This document shows positions 40,391-49,570 of a stretch of 64,000 nucleotides of DNA, one piece after another. The notes under the pieces were generated by a model that worked only from the letters and a program-made list of their open reading frames with translations, did no database searches and was not told the DNA's origin. This DNA is from an uncultured Lachnospiraceae bacterium (GTDB taxonomy: Bacteria; Bacillota; Clostridia; Lachnospirales; Lachnospiraceae). The position numbers were made by a program, and so were the translations under genes. Location of the stretch: NCBI GenBank assembly GCA_947571775.1, contig CANOZK010000002.1, positions 1 through 64,000 of the forward strand. The letters are read 5' to 3'. How positions within the stretch are numbered: the first letter of the stretch is position 1; each line of letters starts with the position of its first letter.

Positions 40391-42340
40391 CTAGCTATAC
40401 AATTTCTGAAACTCCTCTTCTGACAGAATCGGAACCCCCAGCTCCCTTGCCTTTTTATTTTTGGAGGAGGCGGACGCCGGATTGTTGTTGATTAAATAAT
40501 CGGTTTTGCCCGTCACGCTGCCCGTCACCTTGCCCCCTTTGGATTCGATCAGTTCTTTTAATTCCTTTCGATTGGCGAATTGCTCCAGGCTCCCGGTAAT
40601 CACGAAGGTTTTTCCCTCTAGGGCAGTGTCGCCTGTCGCCTCTTCTTCCTCTATGCTAAGCTGGCTGCTGAGGTGCTTCCAAGTCTGCACATTTTCAGCC
40701 TGGGAAAAATAGGTCACCAGGTTCTTGGCCAGTACTGGGCCGATTCCGTCCACACCGCTGATCTCTTCCTCAGAAGCATTCATAATCTGCTCCATATCCT
40801 GATCAAAATGCCTGCATATCAGCTTAGCATTGGCCAGCCCAATACCTGGTATCCCCAGGCTGTATAAGACGCGGGGCAGGGTAACCGCCCTTGCCTTTTC
40901 CAGATTTTCGATCAGATTTTCGTAAGACTTCTGTCCAAAACCCTCCAGCTCTATGATTTCCTCTTTATATTTTCCGATCTCAAACAGATCTCCGAAATCC
41001 CGGAGAAACCCCTTTGCAATAAATTTTTCTAAAGTGGCTTCGGAAAGGCCTTCGATGTTCATGGCGTCTCTGCTGGCAAACAGGGTAAAAGCTTTGATTT
41101 TTTTCGCGGGGCAGCGTGGATTGAGGCATCGAAGCACCTTTACGTCGTTTTCCTGTTCCACCCGCGCTTCTCCTTTACAGGCAGGACAGATGTCTGGTAT
41201 CTGTAAATTTCCGCTTTTGGTGAGATTTTCGGCTATCTGAGGGATAATCATGTTTGCCTTGTAAACCCGAATCCGATCCCCGATCCCCAATTCCAGCTCC
41301 TCCAGGATACTGACATTGTGGACGCTGGCGCGGCTGACCGTGGTGCCCTCCAGTTCCACAGGAGAGAAAATCGCCACCGGATTGATTAAGCCGGTTCTGG
41401 ACGGACTCCACTCGATCTCCTCCAGCGTAGTCTCCATCATTTCGTCCGCCCATTTGAATGCAAACGAATTTCTGGGGAATTTCGATGTGCTCCCCAGGGA
41501 TTCGCCATAAGAGATATTATCGTAAATCGCCACCAGCCCATCCGATGGAACCTCATTTTTTGTGATCTGCTGAGAAAAATATTCCATCGCCGCATCCAAG
41601 GTATCCTCGGTTACGATGCGATATTCCACGACCTGAAAGCCCTGATTTTTTAGAAACTCCATCTCCTGTTCATGGGAGTCCTGAAAATCCATGCCCGGCG
41701 CGCTCACCAGGGCAAAGCCGTAAAACCGTACATTTCTTTTTGCCGTCACCTCATTGTTCAACTGCCGAACGGAACCGCTGCAAAGATTTCTCGGATTCTT
41801 ATATCGGGCCTGCGCCTCCTCCATCTGTTCGTTGATTTTCTCAAAATCCTGGTAAGTGATCACAGCCTCCCCGCGCAGAATCAACCTGCCAGTATAAGGA
41901 ATTTTCAGAGGAAGATTTGCGAAAACCCGCGCATTGTTGGTAATGACCTCGCCCACCAGCCCGTTCCCCCTGGTTACGGCCTTGGATAACTCCCCGTTCT
42001 CGTAAGTCAGAACGATGGTCAAGCCGTCCAGCTTCCAAGATAACAAAACCGGATGTTCTCCGATAAAGCTGCGCAATGCTTCCACATCTTTTGTCTTATC
42101 CAAAGACAGCATAGGCGTTTCGTGTGTCTCTTTCGGCAGTTCCTCCAATGCCTCGTATCCCACAGAGACGGTGGGGCTGTTTGCCAGCGTAATTCCCGTC
42201 CGCCGTTCCAGCTTTTCTAATTCCTCATAAAGATGGTCGTATTGCAGATTGCTCATGATTTCTCGGTCTTCCTGATAATACGCTCTGGACGCCTGATTCA
42301 GCGTTTCTGCCAGCTCCTTCATCCGTTCCAATTCTGTCAT
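40391..42340 (-). CDS. ligA: NAD-dependent DNA ligase
   Basis: A 649-residue ligase that seals nicks in replication and repair. The adenylated lysine is K103 in S-W-K-L-D-G-L-T. An OB fold follows, then a four-Cys zinc finger (C-P-A-C ... C-L-N-P-R-C) near 395-420. Helix-hairpin-helix motifs include L-G-I-P-G-I-G and V-D-G-I-G-P, and a BRCT domain fills about 575-649. GGAAGGAGGCC precedes ATG 42340. It is 24 bases after the pseudouridine synthase gene. Confidence 0.96.
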   Translation of the reverse strand: MTELERMKELAETLNQASRAYYQEDREIMSNLQYDHLYEELEKLERRTGITLANSPTVSVGYEALEELPKETHETPMLSLDKTKDVEALRSFIGEHPVLLSWKLDGLTIVLTYENGELSKAVTRGNGLVGEVITNNARVFANLPLKIPYTGRLILRGEAVITYQDFEKINEQMEEAQARYKNPRNLCSGSVRQLNNEVTAKRNVRFYGFALVSAPGMDFQDSHEQEMEFLKNQGFQVVEYRIVTEDTLDAAMEYFSQQITKNEVPSDGLVAIYDNISYGESLGSTSKFPRNSFAFKWADEMMETTLEEIEWSPSRTGLINPVAIFSPVELEGTTVSRASVHNVSILEELELGIGDRIRVYKANMIIPQIAENLTKSGNLQIPDICPACKGEARVEQENDVKVLRCLNPRCPAKKIKAFTLFASRDAMNIEGLSEATLEKFIAKGFLRDFGDLFEIGKYKEEIIELEGFGQKSYENLIENLEKARAVTLPRVLYSLGIPGIGLANAKLICRHFDQDMEQIMNASEEEISGVDGIGPVLAKNLVTYFSQAENVQTWKHLSSQLSIEEEEATGDTALEGKTFVITGSLEQFANRKELKELIESKGGKVTGSVTGKTDYLINNNPASASSKNKKARELGVPILSEEEFQKLYS

Positions 42341-42364
42341 CTGCGGCCTCCTTCCTGAATGTCT

Positions 42365-43066
42365 CTAAAGCATTTGATACAGTTTTCTTTTCTCTTCTTC
42401 GGTCACTTCGCGGTATTGCCCGGCCTTGAGTCCGTCCAGCCGGATATTCATCACGCGGATTCGCTTTAGTGTCACCACCCGACAGCCCAGATATTCGCAC
42501 ATCCGGCGGATCTGCCGGTTCAACCCTTGGGTTAGGACAATCCGAAAGGAGTTCTTTCCTGTCCTCTTTGCACGGCACGGTCTAGTAACCGTATCCAAAA
42601 TGGGAACGCCAGAAGTCATTTGTCTTAGAAAATCCTCGGTCACTTCTTTGTTTATCGTCACCAGATATTCTTTCTCGTGGCCGTTGCGGCTGCGCATAAT
42701 CTGATTGGCTACCTCTCCCAGATTGGTCAGCAGCAGCAGACCTTCCGAGTCTTTGTCCAGCCTGCCCACGGTGAAAACACGACAGGGGTAATTGAGATAA
42801 TCAATGATGTTATTCTTCTCCCGTTTCTCTTCTGTGCATACGATGCCCCGCGGTTTGTAGAAAGCCAGCAAAATCTCTCGGTTCTTCTTCTCCACCGGAT
42901 TTTCGTCCAGCTTTATATCTTGTCCAGGCAGAATTTTCTGCCCTGTCCGCGCTGTGCGCCCGTCCACCGTGATTCTCCCGGCTTCTATCAGGCGGTCGGC
43001 CTCCCTCCTGGAACAAATCCCGCAGTCACTTAAATATTTGTTTAAACGAATTTCTTTCTCACTCAT
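42365..43066 (-). CDS. pseudouridine synthase, RsuA/RluB/RluF family
   Basis: A 233-residue enzyme that isomerises uridine in rRNA. The N-terminal S4 domain (I-R-L-N-K-Y-L-S-D-C-G-I-C-S-R-R-E-A-D) binds RNA. The catalytic Asp is in G-R-L-D-K-D-S-E-G-L-L-L-L-T. Q-G-L-N-R-Q-I-R-R-M near 180 is the family signature and K-R-I-R-V-M-N is also conserved. RluF-like features are seen, but RluB cannot be excluded. It is expressed with ligA. Confidence 0.9.
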   Translation of the reverse strand: MSEKEIRLNKYLSDCGICSRREADRLIEAGRITVDGRTARTGQKILPGQDIKLDENPVEKKNREILLAFYKPRGIVCTEEKREKNNIIDYLNYPCRVFTVGRLDKDSEGLLLLTNLGEVANQIMRSRNGHEKEYLVTINKEVTEDFLRQMTSGVPILDTVTRPCRAKRTGKNSFRIVLTQGLNRQIRRMCEYLGCRVVTLKRIRVMNIRLDGLKAGQYREVTEEEKRKLYQML

Positions 43067-43106
43067 TCCACCATTATATTATAAAATGATTCAGCCGTCA
43101 AAAAAA

Positions 43107-43138
43107 GAAGCACAGCAGAAAAATCCTGTCCATGCTTC
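43107..43138 (-). terminator. terminator after the SH3-domain protein gene
   Basis: GAAGCA (43107-43112) pairs with TGCTTC (43133-43138), with inner CAG/CTG pairs; TTTTTTT follows on the minus strand. Confidence 0.55.
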
Positions 43139-43159
43139 TCTTTATTTTCTCTGTTTATA

Positions 43160-44119
43160 TTACTGCAATAAATCCTGGTACACGTATCCTACCACACCGC
43201 CATACTCTATCTGTATCCATCCGTTTTCTTCGCCAAGTTTATTCACCTGTTCGCCTGCTGGCACAACTCCTATGATATCCGTGCCGGACTGCGCGGCGAT
43301 GCGCATGTTACAGTCATCGAGAGCAGTCATCATACCGGCTGTGGACGCAGACATCTGGTCAGAAGAATCAACAACCTGTCCGCCTTCGTTGTTCGCCGGT
43401 GTCTCTTCGCCCTGAGGTGTGGGCGTACCCGCATCCTCTCCTCCCAGGCTTTCCAAAAATGCTTTAAGCTGCGGATCCTGCGCCTGCGCCTGATCATAGG
43501 AAGCTTGTACAGCGTTGCGCAACTGTATCACATCCGGCTGACTCATAATCGTGCTGACATAAGCCTGAATCTCCGGATCGCTGACCGCCTCTGCGGAAAT
43601 CCACAGCTTGTCGTCCTCGTCTGTAATCACATACAATTGACTCAAGGCTGGAGCCGCCGTCTCCACATCGGTACATTTATAGGCAAAGCTGGCAAACACT
43701 ACATAGGTGCCTTCCTCCATGCCTTTTTTCGTGTATACTTCTACATTCTCGTAACTTTCGATATATTTTGTATTGGCAATTTTACTCTCCTCAGCGGGAT
43801 CCAAATCCTTCACAATGGATTTCAAATTCTCAATATTTTTTTCTCCCAGTGCCTGATAATAATCCTGAACCAGTTTACTCACTTCCGGGACTGCATCCTT
43901 CTCCAATGCCTCGCCGGTCGTCTCCGCCTGATTGCCCGAAGCTGGCTGATTCCCGGATTCTGCCGAACTTACCTGATTCCCGGACGATACCGGCTTGCTT
44001 TTTCCGGATCCTGTCATGGAGCGAACTGCAAAAATCAGCACCAATACCACTACAAATGCCCCCGCCCCCAGCAGAATATACCGGAGATTGTCGGACAGCC
44101 ATTCTCTGAAATTATCCAA
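43160..44119 (-). CDS. membrane-anchored SH3-domain protein
   Basis: A 319-residue protein. It has a short cytoplasmic start (D-N-F-R-E-W-L-S-D-N-L), one membrane segment (about 13-31: I-L-L-G-A-G-A-F-V-V-V-L) and a Ser/Gly/Asn-rich linker. An NTF2-like helical/strand region lies at about 75-195. A C-terminal bacterial SH3 domain (about 260-319) ends W-I-Q-I-E-Y-G-G-V-V-G-Y-V. I chose TTG 44119, which follows AAAAGGAGGAATTGGC; the longer frame from 44227 has no ribosome site. It probably acts outside the membrane, at the cell wall. Confidence 0.75.
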   Translation of the reverse strand: MDNFREWLSDNLRYILLGAGAFVVVLVLIFAVRSMTGSGKSKPVSSGNQVSSAESGNQPASGNQAETTGEALEKDAVPEVSKLVQDYYQALGEKNIENLKSIVKDLDPAEESKIANTKYIESYENVEVYTKKGMEEGTYVVFASFAYKCTDVETAAPALSQLYVITDEDDKLWISAEAVSDPEIQAYVSTIMSQPDVIQLRNAVQASYDQAQAQDPQLKAFLESLGGEDAGTPTPQGEETPANNEGGQVVDSSDQMSASTAGMMTALDDCNMRIAAQSGTDIIGVVPAGEQVNKLGEENGWIQIEYGGVVGYVYQDLLQ

Positions 44120-44335
44120 GCCAATTCCTCCTTTTTTGCAAAAGGCATGCCTGAAAACTGTTTTCCGACAAAATTCGACTCTCAACGCCATAAAACAGGG
44201 CGTGCCGACGAATAAGTTTTCACACACGCATCTAGTATCTTGTGGCCCATTAGTGAGTTTTGGTGTGCTGTCACATCCATAAAAAACCAGCCGCAGCTAA
44301 TCCAAATAGGAACGTGTCAGCACACCAGAGGGAAA

Positions 44336-44408
44336 CACATCCGGAGGGAATCGAACCCCCGACACGTGGCACCGGAAACCACTGCTCTATCCCCTGAGCT
44401 ACGGATGC
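44336..44408 (-). tRNA. tRNA-Arg(CCG)
   Basis: A 73-base tRNA. The acceptor arms GCATCCG and CGGATGT pair with one G.T at the end; the T-arm contains GGTTCGATTCC. The anticodon loop TTCCGGT gives CCG. CCA is not encoded. Confidence 0.92.
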
Positions 44409-44431
44409 TTGTGTTATACTCACGCTATATT

Positions 44432-44460
44432 ATAATAGCACATCCGCATCTATTTGTAAA
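44432..44460 (-). promoter_or_regulatory. tRNA-Arg promoter
   Basis: On the minus strand TTTACA (44455-44460), 17 bases, TATTAT (44432-44437), about 24 bases before the tRNA 5' end. Confidence 0.6.
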
Positions 44461-44492
44461 GCTAAGTCTGATAAAAATTAATAAATTTTCTT

Positions 44493-45098
44493 TTATTTGC
44501 TGATTTGTCCGGTATCTTTTTGGTAAAAATACACATGGTTGGATAAAATCTCCTGTTCCGGCACCTGTGTCAGATTGACCTCGCACACAATTTTTTCCAG
44601 TTCGTCTCTGGTATACGTATTGGAAGCCGGCAGGATAATGCACTCATGAATGCTGCTGGGCAGGATATACAAATCGTCCTGAATTGCATTTCCTATGGAT
44701 GCCAAAACCCTTGGATAAAAAAGACAGGCAGCTCCGAAAAACATTTTCACATTGGTCAGGACATACATCGGAATCTGCTCCGCTTTTCTTTTGGCCGCTT
44801 CTCCCAACTGAAATTCCCGGATCACGTCTTGCATCGAATGAAAAGACACCGGCAGCAGACGGGGCGTATTCTCCATCGCCCAAACTCTCAGTTCCTCTTT
44901 TGTCACCCCATACTGCCCCATCTGTTCATTGTTAAACAGATAGATCTTTTTCCGGCAGTCCTCGCTCTCCTCCATGTAGAAAAACACCAAGGCCAGATCC
45001 AGGCGAATCTCATGGGGAATCTGTTCTAACAGCTCCCGGTTTTGCTTCGCATTGATCACCTGGAACAGTATCACTTTTTTTATTTTCTCTTTCTGCAA
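44493..45098 (-). CDS. DUF5688 family protein, probably shortened at the N-terminus
   Basis: A 201-residue protein matching the second half of DUF5688 proteins: F-Q-V-I-N-A-K-Q-N-R-E-L-L-E-Q-I-P-H-E, L-D-L-A-L-V-F-F-Y-M and S-S-I-H-E-C-I-I-L-P. In other Clostridia the family usually has about 100 more residues before this region; here the frame is closed upstream. The start TTG 45098 follows GAAAGGATGG. An insertion-sequence relic lies 145 bases upstream, which may explain the shortening. Function of the family is unknown. Confidence 0.7.
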   Translation of the reverse strand: MQKEKIKKVILFQVINAKQNRELLEQIPHEIRLDLALVFFYMEESEDCRKKIYLFNNEQMGQYGVTKEELRVWAMENTPRLLPVSFHSMQDVIREFQLGEAAKRKAEQIPMYVLTNVKMFFGAACLFYPRVLASIGNAIQDDLYILPSSIHECIILPASNTYTRDELEKIVCEVNLTQVPEQEILSNHVYFYQKDTGQISK

Positions 45099-45243
45099 AC
45101 AACCATCCTTTCTTGTTCTAAAATATTCTTATCTTTGTTAAATGTGGAACATTGCGCACGAACGTGCAGGACCAAAACCAAGAAATATTCTGTGAGAATC
45201 ATACCACGAGACGATTGCCTTTGTCCAGGACAATCCGAAAAGT

Positions 45244-45321
45244 TTATTGTTTTTTCATTGTTGCAGAATCCACAAAGCGGTTATCAATTTCCTGAAAAAC
45301 GGATATAATGAATCCGCCCAT
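45244..45321 (-). pseudogene. 25-residue transposase N-terminal relic
   Basis: From ATG 45321 the frame reads M-G-G-F-I-I-S-V-F-Q-E-I-D-N-R-F and stops at 45244. It parallels the relic at 27503, and the upstream region is the same repeated element. It is too short to function. Confidence 0.5.
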
Positions 45322-45415
45322 AAGTCTATTTTCTCTTCTGGTATTTTAGGCTTAGCGATTTGATTATACCAGAGAATTAGACTTATGAGCATTTAATTTT
45401 TATCGAACTCACGTT
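45303..45415 (-). mobile_element. IS-end relic with start-codon hairpin, copy 2
   Basis: About 113 bases matching 27483-27596 in the same orientation. The hairpin arms are GCCCATAAGTCT (45316-45327) and AGACTTATGAGC (45379-45390), one mismatch. Both copies stand just downstream of an AT-rich foreign-looking gene. Confidence 0.6.
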
Positions 45416-45463
45416 AATCTATATTTACATCAATTTCATTAATCCAGTCTTTATAGCTTGGCA

Positions 45464-46894
45464 TTATTTTTTAACTCCTTTCTCTTCTAACCATTCTAAT
45501 GCACTTATTTCATCCTGTTCAATAGCAATCTCAACAGCCCGCTTCGCATATTCAAGTAACTGTTCTGACTCTTTACGCAAAGAAAATGATTCCTGCACTT
45601 TAAATGCAACTTCCTTTTGAATAGAACCATCTATTTCAGGAAATGGCATTGACAAAAACTCGTCTTTTGTGATTGCGGCTAAAATTGTTCCTGAACATCG
45701 TTGTTTCATCAATGCTTGAATGGGTTCTGATTTGAAAAGAACAAACAAAGTCTCAGAATTGATGTTATCCGACTCTAGTACATAAAATCCCGTAGAACAT
45801 ATTGCTCCATCAAATTCATCTGTAATCAAGGCACAGCTTTGCAGTGAGCCTTCAATAGAAGATATTATCACCTGTCCTTTTTTAACTTGGCGGCGTGCTC
45901 TCGATGGCAAATCCTTACCATTCGCAATCTTTGCGCCAGATATATCGCCATTCATACCTACATTTGCAAGTTCTATATAATTATATCTTGCATTTTTTTC
46001 AGGAATAAAATTTCTATCATTGATTTTACAAAGTGAAGATACCGTATGTTCTGTATGTAAAGCATTGTGATAGTTTTCATACTTCGGTTGATAGTATTCA
46101 GCATCCAAACGTCCGCTCAAAGCAAAACTTGTGGATAAACTCCGTATTGATATTGTAGAGAAATCAACCAAAAAGTTTAACTTTGGTAACAAACATTTGT
46201 CTGCTTCGACTATTTTTTTAGAAGATAGATACATAAAATTTTCTGCTGCACATACCAATTTTTCGATCACAACATCCAAACTTTTAGAAAAAACAGGAAC
46301 GACAATATCGGGAAACTCTACGAGTTTAATTTCTGGACGTGTCGCTTTGATTCCCCTCCTTCTCAACTGATAATATCCATATTTACAATTTAAAAATGTA
46401 GAAACATAATAAGGATTATACTCAGGTTTTAATGTTATTTTTCCAACATGAGCTATTGTATTTGCTTCCGAGATTGATTGTGGTATTACCGCACTTTTTC
46501 CAAAGTATACTCCCGTTTTAGTAACAACAATATCTCGTGGGTGAAGACAAGAACGTCTAAGTTCTATATTTTTTTCTTTGGTAATAAATTTACATTTTGA
46601 TTTATCTATATACCCTGCTTGAACGCTTTCGCTAAGAAGATATAAAACTCCATCCTCTTGGTAATCAGGAGAACCGTGATCACCATCTGTCATTATACTC
46701 CACATATCTCCAAGGCGCATTTTTCTGTCATGCATATTTAACGTCATAGATACAGAAACATATTTTTTTCCATAATATTCTGCTCCTAGTGTGAAAGAAT
46801 TTTCAATTTTAGATTTAAAAATCTCCTGAAAATCCAGCCCATCCATCAACGCTTTATATTTCGCTTCATCAAAAAGTTCCATAGATGGGCTCAT
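45464..46894 (-). CDS. specificity (S) subunit of a restriction-modification system
   Basis: A 476-residue HsdS-like protein with two target-recognition halves. The first has L-G-D-M-W-S-I and D-I-V-V-T-K-T-G-V-Y-F-G-K-S-A-V; the second has Y-I-E-L-A-N-V-G, K-K-G-Q-V-I-I-S-S-I-E-G and M-K-Q-R-C-S-G-T. Helical spacers follow each half. It overlaps the methyltransferase gene by four bases (ATGA), so the two are coupled. It should direct the fused enzyme to a split DNA site. The AT-rich composition differs from the flanking host genes. Confidence 0.82.
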   Translation of the reverse strand: MSPSMELFDEAKYKALMDGLDFQEIFKSKIENSFTLGAEYYGKKYVSVSMTLNMHDRKMRLGDMWSIMTDGDHGSPDYQEDGVLYLLSESVQAGYIDKSKCKFITKEKNIELRRSCLHPRDIVVTKTGVYFGKSAVIPQSISEANTIAHVGKITLKPEYNPYYVSTFLNCKYGYYQLRRRGIKATRPEIKLVEFPDIVVPVFSKSLDVVIEKLVCAAENFMYLSSKKIVEADKCLLPKLNFLVDFSTISIRSLSTSFALSGRLDAEYYQPKYENYHNALHTEHTVSSLCKINDRNFIPEKNARYNYIELANVGMNGDISGAKIANGKDLPSRARRQVKKGQVIISSIEGSLQSCALITDEFDGAICSTGFYVLESDNINSETLFVLFKSEPIQALMKQRCSGTILAAITKDEFLSMPFPEIDGSIQKEVAFKVQESFSLRKESEQLLEYAKRAVEIAIEQDEISALEWLEEKGVKK

Positions 46895-48873
46895 CGAAAA
46901 AAACTTAAACCTTCTCTTTTTGCAAATTCAGCAAAAGCTTCTGTGATCCCATCTTGCGTCATTCCATCATGATTGTAAAGGTCATGATCGACAATAAAAT
47001 GACTATGGCTATCCAGCAAGATTTCTCCGTTTTCATCTTTGACATAAATTTTTTCGCCAGAATTGTCTTTGCTGGGTTTTTGCATAGTGGCAAAGAAAAT
47101 AGGATAATCCTCTTTTTTAGGGCATAATTTATCATCCCACTTTTGCACAAATAGCACTGAGGTTTTTGTCCCTGTATGTGGCTTAAACACATTCCCATGC
47201 AATCCTACAACAGCAAGTATACGGCAACGTTCTGCAATAAAATCGCGTATATATTTATCGCTTGCATTATTAAAACGCCCCTGGGGAAGAACAACCGCCA
47301 TTCTTCCGCCTGGTTTTAAGAAATTAAGATTCCGCTCAATAAATAATATATCTCTGCCGACTTTTTTCTGCCATTTATTTTTACCCCCTTTGGAAAGTTC
47401 GTAATGGGAAAGAATTGTTTGTTCTTTAATATCACCAGCAAATGGCGGATTAGCCATAACAAGGTCAAAATTAAATTTGCTAAAGTCATTGCTTCCTTTT
47501 GGCTGCAATTTTTTTAATTTCTTAAATCCCTCGTTATATGTATCGTTCCAATCTTCTTGCTTTGTGACTTCATTCCAACGAGAATAATCAAGCGTATTAA
47601 GATGTAATACATTGGTCTGCCCATCACCTGCAATAAGATTGAGAGTACGAGCTACGCGCACTGTTTTTTCATCAAAATCAATTGCAAAAACATTATCACG
47701 GACATAATTTCTCTCATCTTCTGTTCTTTCAAAGGCTGTAAAATCTTCGCCAGGTTCGAGTCCTTTTGACAATCGAATTTCTTTCCAAACCTTGAAAATG
47801 CTATGAACTGTGAAACCGGAACTGCCGCAAGCAGTATCAATGATTTTATCATTAATTGTAGGATTCATCATCTTTACGCACATATCAATAACATAACGAG
47901 GCGTAAAATATTGACCTTTTTCTCCCTTTTGCGCTTTACTCATTAGATACTCAAAAGCATCGTCAACAACATCAAGATTATTATTCAACAATTTAATATC
48001 TTGCAATGTCGAAACACAAACGGTGAGATGAGATGGAGACAAAAGGATTTTACTCTCCCCAGGGAAAACACCCTCCCATTTCTTTTTGGCATTATCAAAC
48101 AAGCTTTGTATTTTTTCTTTCAGTTCAAAATCTGTATCGCCACTATTTCGGAATTGCAGATATGCCGTTTTATCATTTGCGCAAATAAGCTCATCATAAA
48201 GTTTTGCGAAGATCAATTTGAATATTTCCTCAAAAGAATCCACGCCTGCACTTGCAAGAACTTCATCTTCCATCTCTTTTATAAGATTTCTAAGGGAGCG
48301 TTTCTCTTTGCTTATTTTGTCACGAGTTCTTAAATCGTCATATGTGTATCTCTCGCTCAAAATGTCTGATAACCTTTGAGTAACTTTTGGTATATCGCTA
48401 ATCATTTCAAAAAAATTGGGATCTTTTCGGTTGTAGCAAGATATCTGTTCACCATTCGTCCATACTCCAATAGGTGCGCCAGTAGCGTTACAATAAGATT
48501 TGAGCTGCTCTTTGCCATCGGTAAGTTTTGGTTTTTTCAGTTCTACAATAATATAGGGAACCATTGGACGATCTTTATCCATAATGGTTATATCTGCCCG
48601 CTTTACTTCACGTCCAAAATGAATAGGTGTTTCAAGTTGAATACGTTTGGCCGGATAGCCATATTCATGAATCAACTTGTAAATATATAACTGTCTCACA
48701 GCTTCTTCAGGCGTAAGCTTTACTTCTTTTTCTCTCACAAGGCATTTCATATAGGGCGTTTCCATCCCTTTCACAGATTTCATAAAAACAGCAGATTCTA
48801 CAACCGAAATGGTGCTTTCTGAAAACAGGGCATCATCATAAGATGTGTTTTTGAAAAAATCATTTAATTTCAT
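46891..48873 (-). CDS. fused nuclease-like / N6-adenine methyltransferase (RM) subunit
   Basis: A 660-residue protein. Residues about 45-165 match HSDR_N-type nucleases: D94 in R-A-D-I-T-I, then E111-L-K113 and Q-L-K-S-Y near 123-127, the D-ExK-QxxxY pattern. Residues about 300-560 form a gamma-type N6-adenine methyltransferase: K-G-Q-Y-F-T-P-R, I-I-D-T-A-C-G-S-S-G-F (SAM site) and N-P-P-F (catalytic). With the separate S subunit this resembles two-gene BcgI-like systems. No helicase (HsdR) gene follows. Whether the nuclease part cuts DNA is not shown by sequence alone. Confidence 0.8.
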   Translation of the reverse strand: MKLNDFFKNTSYDDALFSESTISVVESAVFMKSVKGMETPYMKCLVREKEVKLTPEEAVRQLYIYKLIHEYGYPAKRIQLETPIHFGREVKRADITIMDKDRPMVPYIIVELKKPKLTDGKEQLKSYCNATGAPIGVWTNGEQISCYNRKDPNFFEMISDIPKVTQRLSDILSERYTYDDLRTRDKISKEKRSLRNLIKEMEDEVLASAGVDSFEEIFKLIFAKLYDELICANDKTAYLQFRNSGDTDFELKEKIQSLFDNAKKKWEGVFPGESKILLSPSHLTVCVSTLQDIKLLNNNLDVVDDAFEYLMSKAQKGEKGQYFTPRYVIDMCVKMMNPTINDKIIDTACGSSGFTVHSIFKVWKEIRLSKGLEPGEDFTAFERTEDERNYVRDNVFAIDFDEKTVRVARTLNLIAGDGQTNVLHLNTLDYSRWNEVTKQEDWNDTYNEGFKKLKKLQPKGSNDFSKFNFDLVMANPPFAGDIKEQTILSHYELSKGGKNKWQKKVGRDILFIERNLNFLKPGGRMAVVLPQGRFNNASDKYIRDFIAERCRILAVVGLHGNVFKPHTGTKTSVLFVQKWDDKLCPKKEDYPIFFATMQKPSKDNSGEKIYVKDENGEILLDSHSHFIVDHDLYNHDGMTQDGITEAFAEFAKREGLSFFR

Positions 48874-48939
48874 CTTCTATCCGCTCCATTTCTTTTTAAG
48901 GATATAATTACATTTTGTGGTTTAATGAGCCTAAAAAAA

Positions 48940-48970
48940 CCATGTTCTGCTCAATCATTACAGAACATGG
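48940..48970 (-). terminator. terminator of the efp operon
   Basis: A perfect 10-bp stem (CCATGTTCTG at 48940-48949 with CAGAACATGG at 48961-48970) is followed on the minus strand by a run of T. It separates efp from the restriction-modification island. Confidence 0.85.
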
Positions 48971-48997
48971 CTGAAAAAAGTCTGTTTATATACCAGC

Positions 48998-49555
48998 TTA
49001 TACCCTGGATAAATACTCTCCGGTTCTGGTATCGATCTTGATCTTGTCTCCTCTGTCTACAAACAAAGGCACATATACGACGGCCCCTGTTTCCACAGTT
49101 GCAGGCTTGGTCGCACCCTGAGCGGTGTCGCCTTTAAAGCCTGGCTCGGTCTCTGTAATCTCCAACTCCACAAACAGCGGAGGTTCTACCGCAAACACAT
49201 TGCCGTTGTAGGAACATACTTTGACCATCTCGTTTTCTTTCACGAATTTCAGAGCGTCTCCGATGGTTTCTTTGTTCAGACCCACCTGCTCATAGGTGTT
49301 GTTATCCATGAAATAATCCAGTTCTCCGTCATTATACAAATACTGCATATCCACACGCTCAATCCGCGCAGCCGGGAACTTCTCCGTAGGCCGGAAGGAT
49401 TTTTCCAGGACGGCCCCTGTAATAATGTTTTTGTACTTTGTCCGCACAAAAGCAGCTCCTTTGCCTGGCTTTACATGCTGAAACTCGACGATCTGAACCA
49501 CGTTCCCGTCAATTTCCAAGGTTACTCCGTTTCTAAAATCTCCTGCTGAAATCAT
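48998..49555 (-). CDS. efp: translation elongation factor P
   Basis: A 185-residue EF-P with KOW, OB and C-terminal OB-like domains. It rescues ribosomes stalled at polyproline. The tip loop K-P-G-K-G-A-A-F has Lys32 at the modified position. ATG 49555 (M-I-S-A-G-D-F) is six bases after GGAGGAG; ATG 49561 is too close. It is the last gene of an operon with aroK, an EamA-YqeG fusion and a patatin. Neither yjeA/epmA nor ymfI is in the window. Confidence 0.96.
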   Translation of the reverse strand: MISAGDFRNGVTLEIDGNVVQIVEFQHVKPGKGAAFVRTKYKNIITGAVLEKSFRPTEKFPAARIERVDMQYLYNDGELDYFMDNNTYEQVGLNKETIGDALKFVKENEMVKVCSYNGNVFAVEPPLFVELEITETEPGFKGDTAQGATKPATVETGAVVYVPLFVDRGDKIKIDTRTGEYLSRV

Positions 49556-49570
49556 TTGCATCTCCTCCTT

